A DNA stretch of 64,000 nucleotides from Alkaliphilus transvaalensis ATCC 700919 (GTDB taxonomy: Bacteria > Bacillota > Clostridia > Peptostreptococcales > Natronincolaceae), in contig NZ_JHYF01000006.1 of the NCBI RefSeq assembly GCF_000621485.1, positions 186,001 to 250,000 on the forward strand, read 5' to 3'. The position numbers and the translations under genes are program-made. The notes below the pieces were generated by a model that was not told the origin of the DNA, ran no database searches, and was given only the letters and a program-made list of their open reading frames with translations. The number at the start of each line of letters is the position of its first letter. The first letter of the stretch is position 1. Positions 1-8,636 of the stretch are shown in pieces.

Positions 1-513
1 GAAATCTATCGGGCTATTAATGTGATACAACCTTCCCTCGTTAGAATATTTGCAGATGAGGTTACCTACAATTTACATATTATCGTTAGATACGAATTAG
101 AAAAAGATCTAATTAGTGGTAAAATACAAGTAAAAGACCTACCTACTTTATGGAATAATAAGATGGAAGAGTATCTTGGCATTAGGCCAGAAAAAGATAG
201 TGAAGGTGTACTTCAAGATATGCACTGGTCAGGTGGTATGTTGGGGTACTTCCCAACCTATTCGCTAGGTAATATATATGCAGCACAATTTACTAATCAA
301 ATGAAAAAAGACCTAGCAAACTATCATAATTTAGTAGAAACGGGAGATTTCAAAGAAATACTAAAATGGTTAAAGGATAACATCCATTGCTATGGAAGAT
401 TACTAGAACCAAGCGAACTAGTAGAAAAGGTTACTGGTGAAGGAATTAATCCTAAGCATCTTATCCAATATTTAAAAGAGAAGTATTCTGAAATTTATCA
501 AGTTGAATTATAG
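1..513 (+). CDS. Carboxypeptidase Taq (M32 family), C-terminal part
   Basis: This frame is open from the first base of the window, so the gene starts upstream and only the last 170 residues are seen. The visible part contains the M32 signature around HWSGGMLGYFPTYSLGN (window residues about 76-92), followed by the helical C-terminal domain typical of thermostable carboxypeptidase 1. Members are cytoplasmic metal-dependent exopeptidases that remove C-terminal residues; the HEXXH zinc motif would lie upstream of the window and cannot be checked. The gene ends before a strong terminator hairpin at about 634, shared with the convergent hcp gene. Confidence 0.9.
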   Translation, partial: EIYRAINVIQPSLVRIFADEVTYNLHIIVRYELEKDLISGKIQVKDLPTLWNNKMEEYLGIRPEKDSEGVLQDMHWSGGMLGYFPTYSLGNIYAAQFTNQMKKDLANYHNLVETGDFKEILKWLKDNIHCYGRLLEPSELVEKVTGEGINPKHLIQYLKEKYSEIYQVEL

Positions 514-633
514 TTAATGATCAGAAGAAGTATATAAACATAAATATGCAAACATAAATATGTAAGCACCAATAATCTTTTTAGGACTGCAACAAATTAA
601 TAAAGATATAATTAAATGAATTATTTCTCTATA

Positions 634-676
634 AAAAGTAATAACCCACCATTTGGCGGGTTATTACTTTTTTATT
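634..676. terminator. Bidirectional terminator between the carboxypeptidase gene and hcp
   Basis: A long hairpin with arms AAAAGTAATAACCC and GGGTTATTACTTTT is followed by T-runs on both sides. It lies between two convergent genes and suits both. Confidence 0.85.
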
Positions 677-692
677 TATTATTTATGGGAGA

Positions 693-1982
693 TTATCCTA
701 ACATAGCTGCTAAGTCTTCTTTAGCATCTCCTGTTAATTTTAAGTTGAAAGTATCTTGTAAAACCTTTAATACTCCTTCAGAAATAAATTCTGGTGGTTT
801 TGGTCCAATATAGATGTTTTGGATACCTAAGCTGAATAATCCTAAAAGAATTGCAACAGCTTTTTGCTCAAACCATGAAAGAACAATGCTTAATGGTAAT
901 TCGTTTACTTCACATTCAAAAGCATTTGCTAATGCTAATGCAATTTTAACGCCAGAACCTGAGTTATTACATTGGCCTAAGTCGATATATCTTGGAATGT
1001 TAGTTCCAGGAACTACTCCATAGTCAACATCGTTAAATCTGAACTTACCACAAGAAGTAGTTAAGATTACACAGTTCTCTGGAAGAGAAGTTGCTAATTC
1101 TCTATAATATTCTCCACCTTTACCAGGGGCGTCACAACCTGCAATTACAAAGAATCTAGCGATTTTTCCAGCTTTAACAGCATCGATAATTTCAGGAGCA
1201 ATGCTTAACACAGTTTCATGGTGGAAACCTGTTGTTAAAGTCTTATCTGATTCGATATTAGCTTTTGGTAAAGATAAAGCTTTTTCGATCATTGGAGTAA
1301 AGTCATCATTTTCAATTTTTGCTACACCTTCAAGACCAGCTACATCATATGACCAGAATCTGTCTGAATAGCTTCCTTTAATAGGCATTAAGCAGTTTGT
1401 TGTTCCAAGGATACAACCTGGGAATTCTTCAAATACTTTTCTTTGATCATACCATGCTTTACCAACATTACCCTTTAAATGAGGATATTTCTTTAGTTCT
1501 GGATAACCATGAGCTGGAAGCATTTCAGAGTGAGTATAGATATTAATACCTTTACCTTCTGTTTGCTTTAATAATTGTTCTAAAGCAAATAGGTTATGTC
1601 CAGTAACTAGGATACAGTGTCCTTCTACTTTATCTTCAGAAACAGTTATTGGTTGAGGAACTCCTAATAAAGAAGTATGGGCTTTATCTAATAAGTCCAT
1701 TACTTTAACAGTAGCAGTACCAACTTTCATAGCCATTCCGATATGTTCTTGTAAGTTGAAGTTAGAGTTTGTTAAAGTCATGTAAAGTGCTTCTTGAGTA
1801 ATTTGGTCTACTTCAGGATCTCTAAAACCTAATTGAGCAGCATGAGTAGCATAAGCTGCGATACCCTTTAAACCAAAAATCATTGTATCTTGTAAGCTGG
1901 CGATGTTTTCATCTTTACCACATACACCGATATGGCTTTTACATCCTCCCTTTGGAGTTTGTTCGCATTGATAACAAAACAT
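693..1982 (-). CDS. hcp: Hybrid cluster protein (hydroxylamine reductase), class III short form
   Basis: This 429-residue protein begins with four cysteines (C3, C6, C14, C21) that bind the N-terminal iron-sulfur cluster. Candidate hybrid-cluster ligands are His129, Glu153, Cys197, later cysteines in AGCDAP, TTSCGKF and LGQCNN, and the FEQKA motif carrying the Glu and Lys ligands. The usual protein is about 550 residues; the missing segment of the first helical domain is known for class III Hcp of thermophiles and clostridia, so this is not a truncation. Family members reduce nitric oxide or hydroxylamine and are induced by nitrosative stress. The start ATG has a GGAGG site. A CRP/FNR-type dyad lies about 90 bases upstream of it. 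Confidence 0.95.
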   Translation of the reverse strand: MFCYQCEQTPKGGCKSHIGVCGKDENIASLQDTMIFGLKGIAAYATHAAQLGFRDPEVDQITQEALYMTLTNSNFNLQEHIGMAMKVGTATVKVMDLLDKAHTSLLGVPQPITVSEDKVEGHCILVTGHNLFALEQLLKQTEGKGINIYTHSEMLPAHGYPELKKYPHLKGNVGKAWYDQRKVFEEFPGCILGTTNCLMPIKGSYSDRFWSYDVAGLEGVAKIENDDFTPMIEKALSLPKANIESDKTLTTGFHHETVLSIAPEIIDAVKAGKIARFFVIAGCDAPGKGGEYYRELATSLPENCVILTTSCGKFRFNDVDYGVVPGTNIPRYIDLGQCNNSGSGVKIALALANAFECEVNELPLSIVLSWFEQKAVAILLGLFSLGIQNIYIGPKPPEFISEGVLKVLQDTFNLKLTGDAKEDLAAMLG

Positions 1983-2305
1983 AATTATTTCCTCCTTTTA
2001 TATTTAAATAATAAATTATTGCTGTTTTTTGATTACAATAACATAATACATGATAATGCTTTAAGAAAATGTGACCTATATCACCATTTACTGTGATGAT
2101 TGTCAAAAGGGATAGTAAAGAAGGAAAAGGTAGGGATAGTTTTAGCGTAAATAAAATTTGATTTGAGAATAATTTTCAATAGGTAAGGGAAGAATAATTT
2201 TAGAAACACTTCAAAGAATAGTGTAAGAGAATAAAGAGAAACATATAAAGAATCGTTTTTTGAAGGGATATGAAAGGAAAAATTAAAACATTGGAGGGAT
2301 CTTTT
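1983..2305. other. Intergenic region between divergent hcp and a small ORF
   Basis: This 323-base gap holds the hcp promoter region with the dyad at 2070-2085. The rest is AT-rich with no further feature I can support. Confidence 0.5.
2070..2085 (-). promoter_or_regulatory. CRP/FNR-family operator (HcpR-like) upstream of hcp
   Basis: GTGACCTATATCAC is a GTGA-N6-TCAC dyad, the spacing used by CRP/FNR proteins. HcpR, a member of this family, controls hcp genes in many anaerobes. A weaker GTGATGATTGTCA lies nearby at about 2092-2104. No HcpR gene is visible in the window, so the regulator is inferred. Confidence 0.5.
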
Positions 2306-2455
2306 ATGGAGGAAAACAAAGATACAAGACCACTATTTTTAAATGAAGAACTATCACCAGAAATGTTAGATTCCTTAAGTCAATGGGCGCAGATGGAAGG
2401 ATATACCCACCATCCTGAAGATTTAGCTAAACTCTTTATGGGACATATTAAATAA
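2306..2455 (+). CDS. Small acidic hypothetical protein (49 aa)
   Basis: A short gene whose ATG follows a good GGAGGGA site; a longer in-frame reading back to 2270 has no such support. The product is acidic, without cysteines, membrane segment or signal peptide, and I do not recognise a family. It is followed at once by a strong terminator, which supports a genuine monocistronic small gene rather than a chance ORF. Confidence 0.6.
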   Translation: MEENKDTRPLFLNEELSPEMLDSLSQWAQMEGYTHHPEDLAKLFMGHIK

Positions 2456-2468
2456 TTCAATATCCTAT

Positions 2469-2513
2469 GCAAGTAATTATAGTCAAGTATTCTATAATTA
2501 CTTGCTTTTTTTG
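2469..2513 (+). terminator. Terminator after the 49-aa gene
   Basis: GCAAGTAATTATAG pairs with CTATAATTACTTGC and is followed by seven T. Confidence 0.85.
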
Positions 2514-2535
2514 TATTACCTCATTTGAGCATATA

Positions 2536-2572
2536 AAAAGGACTAAATTCTATAAAATTCAGTCCTTTTACA
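2536..2572 (-). terminator. Terminator of the 69-aa minus-strand gene
   Basis: An inverted repeat built on AAAGGACTAAAT and ATTCAGTCCTTTT lies just 3' of the gene ending at 2577. Confidence 0.75.
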
Positions 2573-2576
2573 ATAA

Positions 2577-2786
2577 TTATTTTTGTTCTAGTTGATATGA
2601 GAAGGGGTAGACTTCTTCAGGAGATTTATTCAATTTAGAAGCAAAGTTATCTGGAACAATTTCTTCAATTACACCTTGATCGCTGTGAAGCTTTACGTTC
2701 CAAACCTCATCACCATTTTCTATTAATAAATCAGCATTATAGACAGAACCATCAGCTAAAGTAACTTTTCCTTTTTTCCATGGCAT
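2577..2786 (-). CDS. Small hypothetical protein (69 aa)
   Basis: The ATG is preceded by AAAGGAGTGA at good distance. The protein starts MPWKKGKVTLADG and alternates short hydrophobic and charged stretches, suggesting a small beta-rich fold. There is no signal peptide, cysteine or recognised domain. It is monocistronic, with a terminator downstream. I do not assign a function. Confidence 0.65.
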   Translation of the reverse strand: MPWKKGKVTLADGSVYNADLLIENGDEVWNVKLHSDQGVIEEIVPDNFASKLNKSPEEVYPFSYQLEQK

Positions 2787-2914
2787 ATTTAATCACTCCT
2801 TTCAAGATTAGTGTTAGCTATATAGCCTTAAATATGAGTTATTAATTATGGAAAAAATCAAAGTGAATAAAAAAGAACACAGATACAAAAAATTAATATG
2901 TGAGGTGATAAAAA

Positions 2915-3355
2915 TTGAATGAACCAAATATTGAAACACTAAATCAGCTCTTACAAGGAGAACATATGGCTATCAAAGGTTATGAAACAGTGATGTCTAC
3001 CCTAGCAAATAATCATTTAAAAACCCAATTAAATGGGATCCTTGAAGACCATAAAAGACACGCCATGGAAATCAACGATAGAATCTATAAACTGGGTGGA
3101 GATCCAAAGGAATCTACTGGTGTTGCAGGTTTGATGTCAGATATGAAACTTAAAATTGAAGGTATTGTTAGAAATGACAAGATAATGTTGAAGGAACTAT
3201 ATAAAGGAGAAGAAATGGGAGTGTCTTCAGTCAAAGAAATAATTAAAGGAGATCTAGACAGAGGTAGTTTAGAAATGGTAGAAGAGATCCTTAAGACGGA
3301 TGAAAGACATCTTATGACCCTAGATCAGTTAATAAAAGAACAGGAAAACAAATAA
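2915..3355 (+). CDS. DUF2383 ferritin-like four-helix-bundle protein
   Basis: A 146-residue, almost wholly helical protein starting at TTG after a GAGGTGAT site. It opens with LNQLLQGEHMAIKGYE, the helix carrying Glu and His residues in DUF2383/PA2169-like proteins, and has further Glu/His pairs in EDHKRH and DERHLM. Those spaced Glu and His residues suggest a ferritin-like diiron or metal site; the biochemical role of the family is not settled. It stands alone among redox and stress genes and ends at a hairpin at 3362-3402. Confidence 0.8.
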   Translation: MNEPNIETLNQLLQGEHMAIKGYETVMSTLANNHLKTQLNGILEDHKRHAMEINDRIYKLGGDPKESTGVAGLMSDMKLKIEGIVRNDKIMLKELYKGEEMGVSSVKEIIKGDLDRGSLEMVEEILKTDERHLMTLDQLIKEQENK

Positions 3356-3361
3356 AAATTA

Positions 3362-3402
3362 CCCCTTTGGTGAGAAGTCAACTTCATCGCAAACCAAAGG
3401 GG
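3362..3402. terminator. Hairpin between convergent genes
   Basis: CCCCTTTGGT pairs with ACCAAAGGGG around a 21-base loop. The T-rich flank is better on the minus strand, so it may serve both neighbours. Confidence 0.65.
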
Positions 3403-3530
3403 ATATTTAATGACTATGATAAATCAATTTACAATTAATGGATTTGAAATAACAATACTCGTGAATGATATGATAGTACTTGTGGATCATAGTTTTTATG
3501 AATAAAGGTTATTTAAGATTAACAGTGTGA

Positions 3531-5507
3531 TTATGTAGTTTCTCCCTTACCTAAGGAACTAATCCTACAGAAGCAATGATTATAAATGGCCTGATTACCA
3601 ATATCTGAAACACCGCTGGGGGTTAAGGTATTTACACCTTGATTTTTTAGCCACCAACCTTCATAGATTAAGAGAAGATTATTTCCTACTCCTTCATCTA
3701 ATTGAGGAATTACTTTAATTTTCCCATATTGGGATTCAAGCTCAGCAGGTTGATCAATAATAATTTTAAAAGTATTTAAAGTTTCACGATTACAATAAAC
3801 CTTAGGAAGCACCCCTTCTTCAACCCTATTAAAATGTTGAGAATGTAAAGAATGCTTAGGGTGAAGACTAAGAAGTTGTAGTGGATAATCCTCTTTAGCT
3901 GTCGTAGATCTTGTCACCTTAGTATTTTTTAGGTTAATGAATTGATACTTTTTCGTGGATGTAGCAAATTGTTTATTTCGCCAAGGAATTTCATTTCCCT
4001 CCATCGATAAATTTTTACCCTGTAACTCCTTTAATGATAGACCAATATTAGCTAAGAGTGGCCCTAAGCCCCTTTCAAGATATTGTTCTTCCTTTCCATA
4101 ATGCTTTACAAACTCCACCATGTTTAACTTTTGAGCCAGTAGATTAAAAATTTCAAACTCATTTTTCACACCATCCCTTGGAGGTAAAACCTGTTGGGTA
4201 TAAAAAAAGTGGGAATGCCACATAGAGGAATAAAGAAAATCTTCTTCTTCAAATATATGGGTACAGGGTAAAATGTAGTCTGAAGCAGCCGCTGTATCTG
4301 TCATAAAGAGATCAATGGTTACTTTAAAAGGAATCTTATCAAAGGCTTCTTTCGTTTTATTGGTATTAGGAAGCTGTAAAAGTGGGTTTCCCTTAGTAAT
4401 AAACATTCCCTTAATTTCATCGGGCCTTTCTTCAAGGATATACTGATAAAACTGAGAACGGATAAAGCTAGGTTGTTGTCCATGTTGATGATTACTTAAA
4501 TAATCCCAGTCAATCCATTGCTTAATAAATTGATTAGCATAACTAACACCTCCGCCAGAGACACCGATATTACCAGTCACTGCTGCTAAGGCATCAATTA
4601 AGCGAATGTTACGACCGCCGTTGGGATAACGCTGAAGACCATAACCTAAGATAATACTTGAAGGTGATGACATACCATAAAGAAAAGCTAGTTCTTTTAC
4701 TTCCTTAAAGGTTAAACCAGTAGCTTCTATTAATGAATCTAATTCTAAGTGTTGCAATTCTGCCTCAAAACTGGCAAAGTCGTCGCAATAATTATTTAAA
4801 AATTCCATATGATGTAGTTTATCATTAATAAGAATCTTTGCCATAGCTAAAGCCAGGTGTCCATCTGATTCTGGTTTTATTTGATAATAATGGGTTGCTA
4901 GATGGGCTGTAGCTGTTTTAATAGGGTCGATAACAACGATATTTGCTCCTTGTTCCTTAGCTTTCTTTAGAAATGGAACGAGGTGAACGTTTGTATTAAC
5001 AGGATTTCTACCCCATATAATGACGGTTCTAGAATTTAATAGATCTTGGGGAGGATGACTTAATACTTTACCAAAATCAGCCTTCTGTGCTGCAATTCCA
5101 GCTCCCCAACATAAACTACCTATAGGGAGGGTCACTTTACCTAGGCTATTAAAAAAAGCAGTATCAATGTTCTTCTTCAACCCACAATGGCCAGATTCAC
5201 TGTATAGGAGTAGGGAAGAAGCACCATAAGCATTTAGAATGTTTCTTAAATGTTGAGCTATTTCCTCTAAAGCTTGGTCCCAACTAATATTAATCCAATT
5301 TCCATCAATCTTCTTCATGGGGGAAGTGATTCGATGGGGGCTATTAACTCTTTCTAGATGTTGCATTCCCTTCTGACATAAAAAGCCTTGCGTAATGGAA
5401 TGGCTATGATCCCCCCTAACCTTCAAATTTTTATCGTCATAGACAGTTACCTCTATACTACAGGTATCCCAACAATCTAAGGAACAGGCAGTCTTAATTT
5501 TTTTCAC
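3531..5507 (-). CDS. YoaE-like molybdopterin oxidoreductase
   Basis: This 658-residue protein belongs to the DMSO reductase superfamily. It opens with ACSLDCWDTC and a fourth Cys in FLCQKG, a [4Fe-4S] site like that of Bacillus YoaE. Molybdopterin-binding segments follow (GNIGVSGGGV, WGRNPVNTN), then the C-terminal barrel domain with HPKHSLHSQ. Substrate is unknown; relatives are annotated as formate dehydrogenase-like or thiosulfate/polysulfide reductase-like. There is no twin-arginine signal and no adjacent electron-transfer or anchor subunit, so a cytoplasmic single-subunit enzyme is likely. A GTG start after GAGGGAG is preferred over an ATG 45 bases further upstream, which would add an unconserved N-terminus. 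Confidence 0.85.
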   Translation of the reverse strand: MKKIKTACSLDCWDTCSIEVTVYDDKNLKVRGDHSHSITQGFLCQKGMQHLERVNSPHRITSPMKKIDGNWINISWDQALEEIAQHLRNILNAYGASSLLLYSESGHCGLKKNIDTAFFNSLGKVTLPIGSLCWGAGIAAQKADFGKVLSHPPQDLLNSRTVIIWGRNPVNTNVHLVPFLKKAKEQGANIVVIDPIKTATAHLATHYYQIKPESDGHLALAMAKILINDKLHHMEFLNNYCDDFASFEAELQHLELDSLIEATGLTFKEVKELAFLYGMSSPSSIILGYGLQRYPNGGRNIRLIDALAAVTGNIGVSGGGVSYANQFIKQWIDWDYLSNHQHGQQPSFIRSQFYQYILEERPDEIKGMFITKGNPLLQLPNTNKTKEAFDKIPFKVTIDLFMTDTAAASDYILPCTHIFEEEDFLYSSMWHSHFFYTQQVLPPRDGVKNEFEIFNLLAQKLNMVEFVKHYGKEEQYLERGLGPLLANIGLSLKELQGKNLSMEGNEIPWRNKQFATSTKKYQFINLKNTKVTRSTTAKEDYPLQLLSLHPKHSLHSQHFNRVEEGVLPKVYCNRETLNTFKIIIDQPAELESQYGKIKVIPQLDEGVGNNLLLIYEGWWLKNQGVNTLTPSGVSDIGNQAIYNHCFCRISSLGKGETT

Positions 5508-5702
5508 AAGCTTCACTCCCTCATAGAATAAAAATTCTAGTTTTAATAGCATTTACTATACTCATGAAATTATTTTACCATAGGAAAGCTACTTTAAAAA
5601 TCTAATGTTTTCTCATATAATTTTTATTAAAAATGATTGGAATACATGAATGGGGGTATCTAGTAATAAAAGAATGTAAAAGTATTGAAAGGGGCAGATA
5701 AA

Positions 5703-6212
5703 ATGGAAAAAAGAACAGGGATTATAACCATGAAGGGGAATCCTGTTACGTTAGTAGGGAAGGAACTAAAGGTGGGAGAAGAAGCACCAAACTTTGTTGC
5801 CTTAACAAAGGAATTAAAGCCCTATGGATTAAAGGACATGGATGATAAAGTAAAACTTATAAGTGTAGTGCCATCAATAGATACAGGGGTATGTGACCTT
5901 CAAACAATGACCTTTAATGAAGAAGCAGCTAAGTTAAAGGACGTGATTGTAGTAACGATCAGTATGGACCTACCCTTTGCATTAAACCGTTATTGTGCAG
6001 CAAAAGGCATAGAAAATTCCATTACTTTATCAGATCATAAAGATGCATCCTTTGGGACAGCCTATGGGTTCTTAATTGAAGAACTAAGGCTATTAAGTAG
6101 GGGAGTAATCGTCCTTGATAAAAATAATACTGTAAAATATGTAGAATATGTTAAAGAAGTTACTAACCATCCAGACTATGATAAGGCATTAGAGGTTGCT
6201 GCAAGTCTTTAA
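5703..6212 (+). CDS. tpx: Thiol peroxidase (Tpx), atypical 2-Cys peroxiredoxin
   Basis: A 169-residue peroxiredoxin of the Tpx subfamily that reduces hydrogen and alkyl peroxides with thioredoxin. The peroxidatic Cys is in SIDTGVCDLQT, where the common TPVC has Gly in place of Pro, and the resolving Cys is in RYCAAKG. The ATG at 5703 follows AAAGGGG; an in-frame TTG 18 bases upstream lacks a site. It is monocistronic with a terminator at about 6298, and is distinct from the selenocysteine peroxiredoxin at 40.9 kb. Confidence 0.95.
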   Translation: MEKRTGIITMKGNPVTLVGKELKVGEEAPNFVALTKELKPYGLKDMDDKVKLISVVPSIDTGVCDLQTMTFNEEAAKLKDVIVVTISMDLPFALNRYCAAKGIENSITLSDHKDASFGTAYGFLIEELRLLSRGVIVLDKNNTVKYVEYVKEVTNHPDYDKALEVAASL

Positions 6213-6295
6213 AATTATCTGAAGTATATAAGTAGAGACTTATAAATAATAATTAGAATAGTCATTAGAATTAAAATTTAGGATTATGAGACAAA

Positions 6296-6327
6296 AAAGA
6301 GATAGGATTACCCTATTTCTTTTTTTA
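6296..6327 (+). terminator. Terminator after tpx
   Basis: AGATAGG, loop ATTA, CCTATTTCT and a T-run. Confidence 0.75.
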
Positions 6328-6416
6328 AGTTAAGAACCTAATACTGTAAGTTGAAAAATACTCTTCTAAAACTAATACTTAATAAATAATTATTATATAT
6401 AAAAGTATTTCTAGAT

Positions 6417-6445
6417 TTGACAAAAACAATAATTAATTACATAAT
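6417..6445 (+). promoter_or_regulatory. Sigma-A-type promoter of the sigma-54 activator gene
   Basis: TTGACA at 6417-6422 and CATAAT at 6440-6445 with 17-bp spacing, about 58 bases before the start codon. Confidence 0.6.
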
Positions 6446-6502
6446 ATTAATAACAGAATTTTTAGAATAAAATAAACTGGATTAAGTTATGGAGTTGATC
6501 AA

Positions 6503-8443
6503 ATGACTCAAAAACCATATATTGAAAGATCTCACGAAAGATGTAAAAAAATGGGCGTAGACTATACTCGGGTATATAGCTCAAAAATATTAAAAGATGC
6601 AGAACTGCAAAAAAAATTGGAAGAAAACAGTGAACTAATTATTACTGCGGGTCCTTTTATGGAGCAGTTATATAATTTTGTTAAAGGCTCTGGCTTCTTG
6701 GCAATATTAACCGATGGAGAAGGTTGTATTCTTAATGTCACAGGCGATGAAGATGTTTTAGATATTGCCTTTAGACTGGAAATGGTACCAGGAGCTTATA
6801 TGAATGAAGAACATATAGGGACAAATGCTATGGGAACAGCTTTAGAAGAAGGCTACCCCGTTCAAGTTTCAGAGGAGGAACACTATATTTTGGCTTATCA
6901 TCGTTGGACTTGCTCAGCAGCCCCCATTAGAAATCTGAAGGGGGAAATTATAGGGACCCTAGATTTAACAGGCCACAGCAGTTTAGTTCATTCCCATACT
7001 TTAGGAATGGTAGTGGCTGCTGTAAATGCAATTGAAGAAATGTTTAAAAATAATGAAATAAATAACAAGCTAGTTGTTGCAAGAACATCGATTGAAACAA
7101 TTATTGACTCCATCGCAAATGGTATCTTTACGGTGGGACAAAAGGGATACATCAAGACTGTAAATAAAGCGGCAGAAGAGATGCTAGGTTATACCCAAGA
7201 AGAAATGGTAGGAATGAAGATCAACTATATATTAGAAGGATGGCGGGGAATTCAAGATAGCGTAGCAAGAAACATTAGTTATTTAGAAGAAGAAGCCTAC
7301 TTAAAGGGTAAAAAAGAGAAAATACATTGTATATTAAGTGGGTATCCAATTTTAGATAATGCTGGAATAACCCAAGGGGTTGTTTGTGTAATTAAGGAAG
7401 TTAAGAAGGCAAAAAAACTAGCCAACAAAATGCTTGGAAAACAGGCAGTATATACCTTTGACAATATAATAGGGCGAAGTGAACGCTTCTTAAAAATATT
7501 AAACTATGCTAAAAAGATTGCTAATAGCCCTTCAACTGTTCTAATTACAGGGGAAAGTGGTACTGGAAAGGAAGTCTTTGCCCAGTCTATTCATAATTAT
7601 AGTAGCAGAAGAGATGAGCCCTTTATCGCTTTAAATTGCGGGGCCTTACCAAGGAATCTAATTGAGTCCGAACTCTTTGGTTATGATGAAGGAGCCTTTA
7701 CAGGAGCTAAAAGAGGGGGGCAGTTTGGTAAATTTGAGTTAGCCGATGGAGGAACCCTTTTTCTAGATGAAATAGGGGAGATGCCCTTAGATATGCAGGT
7801 GCGTTTATTACGGGTTTTAGAAGAAGGGACCCTTTTCAGAATTGGTGGAAATAAAGAGATTGCAGTAGATGTTAGAATTATTGCGGCAACAAATAAAGAC
7901 CTTAAAAAGGAAGTTGAAAAAGGGACCTTTAGAAAAGATCTTTTCTATAGGCTTAATGTACTTCCCCTTAAACTATTACCCTTAAGGGAAAGGAAAGATG
8001 ATATACCCCTATTAATAGATTTTTTTATGACGGTAAAGGCCTTAAGATTAGGGAAAACTTCAGCTAATTTGCCTAGTCATATGATTCAGAGACTGGTTGA
8101 ATATCCGTGGCCAGGAAATGTTCGTGAATTAGAAAACAAGGTAGAGCATATTATTAATACAGACAATAGCAGTTTGATATGGGATCTATCAGAGCAAACA
8201 GCAAGCAATACAACCACCCATAATCAGTTCAACTGTTTTCAAGAAGAAAAACTAGAGGATGTTGAAAAAAGGCATATTATAAATCTGTTAATTAAGTATG
8301 ATGGAAATATAACAACGGTAGCAGAAGCACTAGGAATTGGTAGAAATACCCTATATCGTAAAATTAGCAAGTATAAAATTGATTGTTCTAATTTGGAACA
8401 CTGTTCTAATATGGAACAATGCAAAAATCAGTATCTGTTCTAA
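6503..8443 (+). CDS. Sigma-54-dependent activator (GAF-PAS-AAA+-Fis)
   Basis: A 646-residue bacterial enhancer-binding protein. An AcoR-like GAF domain occupies about residues 60-185, a PAS domain about 195-305, and the AAA+ domain about 325-560 with Walker A GESGTGKE, the sigma-54 contact loop GAFTGA near 397 and Walker B TLFLDEIGEMP. A Fis-type helix-turn-helix ends in GRNTLYRKISKYKI. A 20-residue Cys-rich tail beyond the Fis domain is unusual and is encoded by three palindromes that look like the protein's own upstream activating sites. The next gene has a textbook -24/-12 promoter, so control of the tungsten enzyme operon is the likely job. The effector is unknown, plausibly an aldehyde or carboxylate. 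Confidence 0.93.
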   Translation: MTQKPYIERSHERCKKMGVDYTRVYSSKILKDAELQKKLEENSELIITAGPFMEQLYNFVKGSGFLAILTDGEGCILNVTGDEDVLDIAFRLEMVPGAYMNEEHIGTNAMGTALEEGYPVQVSEEEHYILAYHRWTCSAAPIRNLKGEIIGTLDLTGHSSLVHSHTLGMVVAAVNAIEEMFKNNEINNKLVVARTSIETIIDSIANGIFTVGQKGYIKTVNKAAEEMLGYTQEEMVGMKINYILEGWRGIQDSVARNISYLEEEAYLKGKKEKIHCILSGYPILDNAGITQGVVCVIKEVKKAKKLANKMLGKQAVYTFDNIIGRSERFLKILNYAKKIANSPSTVLITGESGTGKEVFAQSIHNYSSRRDEPFIALNCGALPRNLIESELFGYDEGAFTGAKRGGQFGKFELADGGTLFLDEIGEMPLDMQVRLLRVLEEGTLFRIGGNKEIAVDVRIIAATNKDLKKEVEKGTFRKDLFYRLNVLPLKLLPLRERKDDIPLLIDFFMTVKALRLGKTSANLPSHMIQRLVEYPWPGNVRELENKVEHIINTDNSSLIWDLSEQTASNTTTHNQFNCFQEEKLEDVEKRHIINLLIKYDGNITTVAEALGIGRNTLYRKISKYKIDCSNLEHCSNMEQCKNQYLF

Positions 8444-8452
8444 AATAGAACG
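8384..8452 (+). promoter_or_regulatory. Three enhancer (UAS) palindromes inside the activator gene
   Basis: TGTTCTAATTTGGAACA (8384-8400), TGTTCTAATATGGAACA (8402-8418) and TGTTCTAAAATAGAACG (8436-8452) share TGTTC-N7-GAAC. The first two are an 18-base tandem duplication in frame; the third overlaps the stop codon. They lie 128-196 bases upstream of the -24/-12 promoter at 8580, the usual distance for sigma-54 enhancers. Confidence 0.8.
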
Positions 8453-8458
8453 ATTATC

Positions 8459-8491
8459 TAAAACCACCCCAATAAGAGGGTGGTTTTTTTT
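8459..8491 (+). terminator. Terminator after the activator gene
   Basis: AAAACCACCC and GGGTGGTTTT with a T-run, separating the activator transcript from the sigma-54 promoter. Confidence 0.85.
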
Positions 8492-8579
8492 ATGAAATAT
8501 AATGAAGGATAGCTGTGTAATTATTGCAATTAGATAATTTTAAAATGTTGTAGTAGGACAAACAGCGATAACAGGAAGA

Positions 8580-8595
8580 TGGCATAATATTTGCA
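8580..8595 (+). promoter_or_regulatory. Sigma-54 (-24/-12) promoter of the AOR operon
   Basis: TGGCATAATATTTGCA matches the TGGCAC-N5-TTGCA consensus, with the GG and GC pairs at exact spacing. It lies 41 bases before the AOR start codon. Confidence 0.85.
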
Positions 8596-8636
8596 ATAAT
8601 GTTAAGTGAAATAAAATTAAAGCAAGGGGGATTTAT

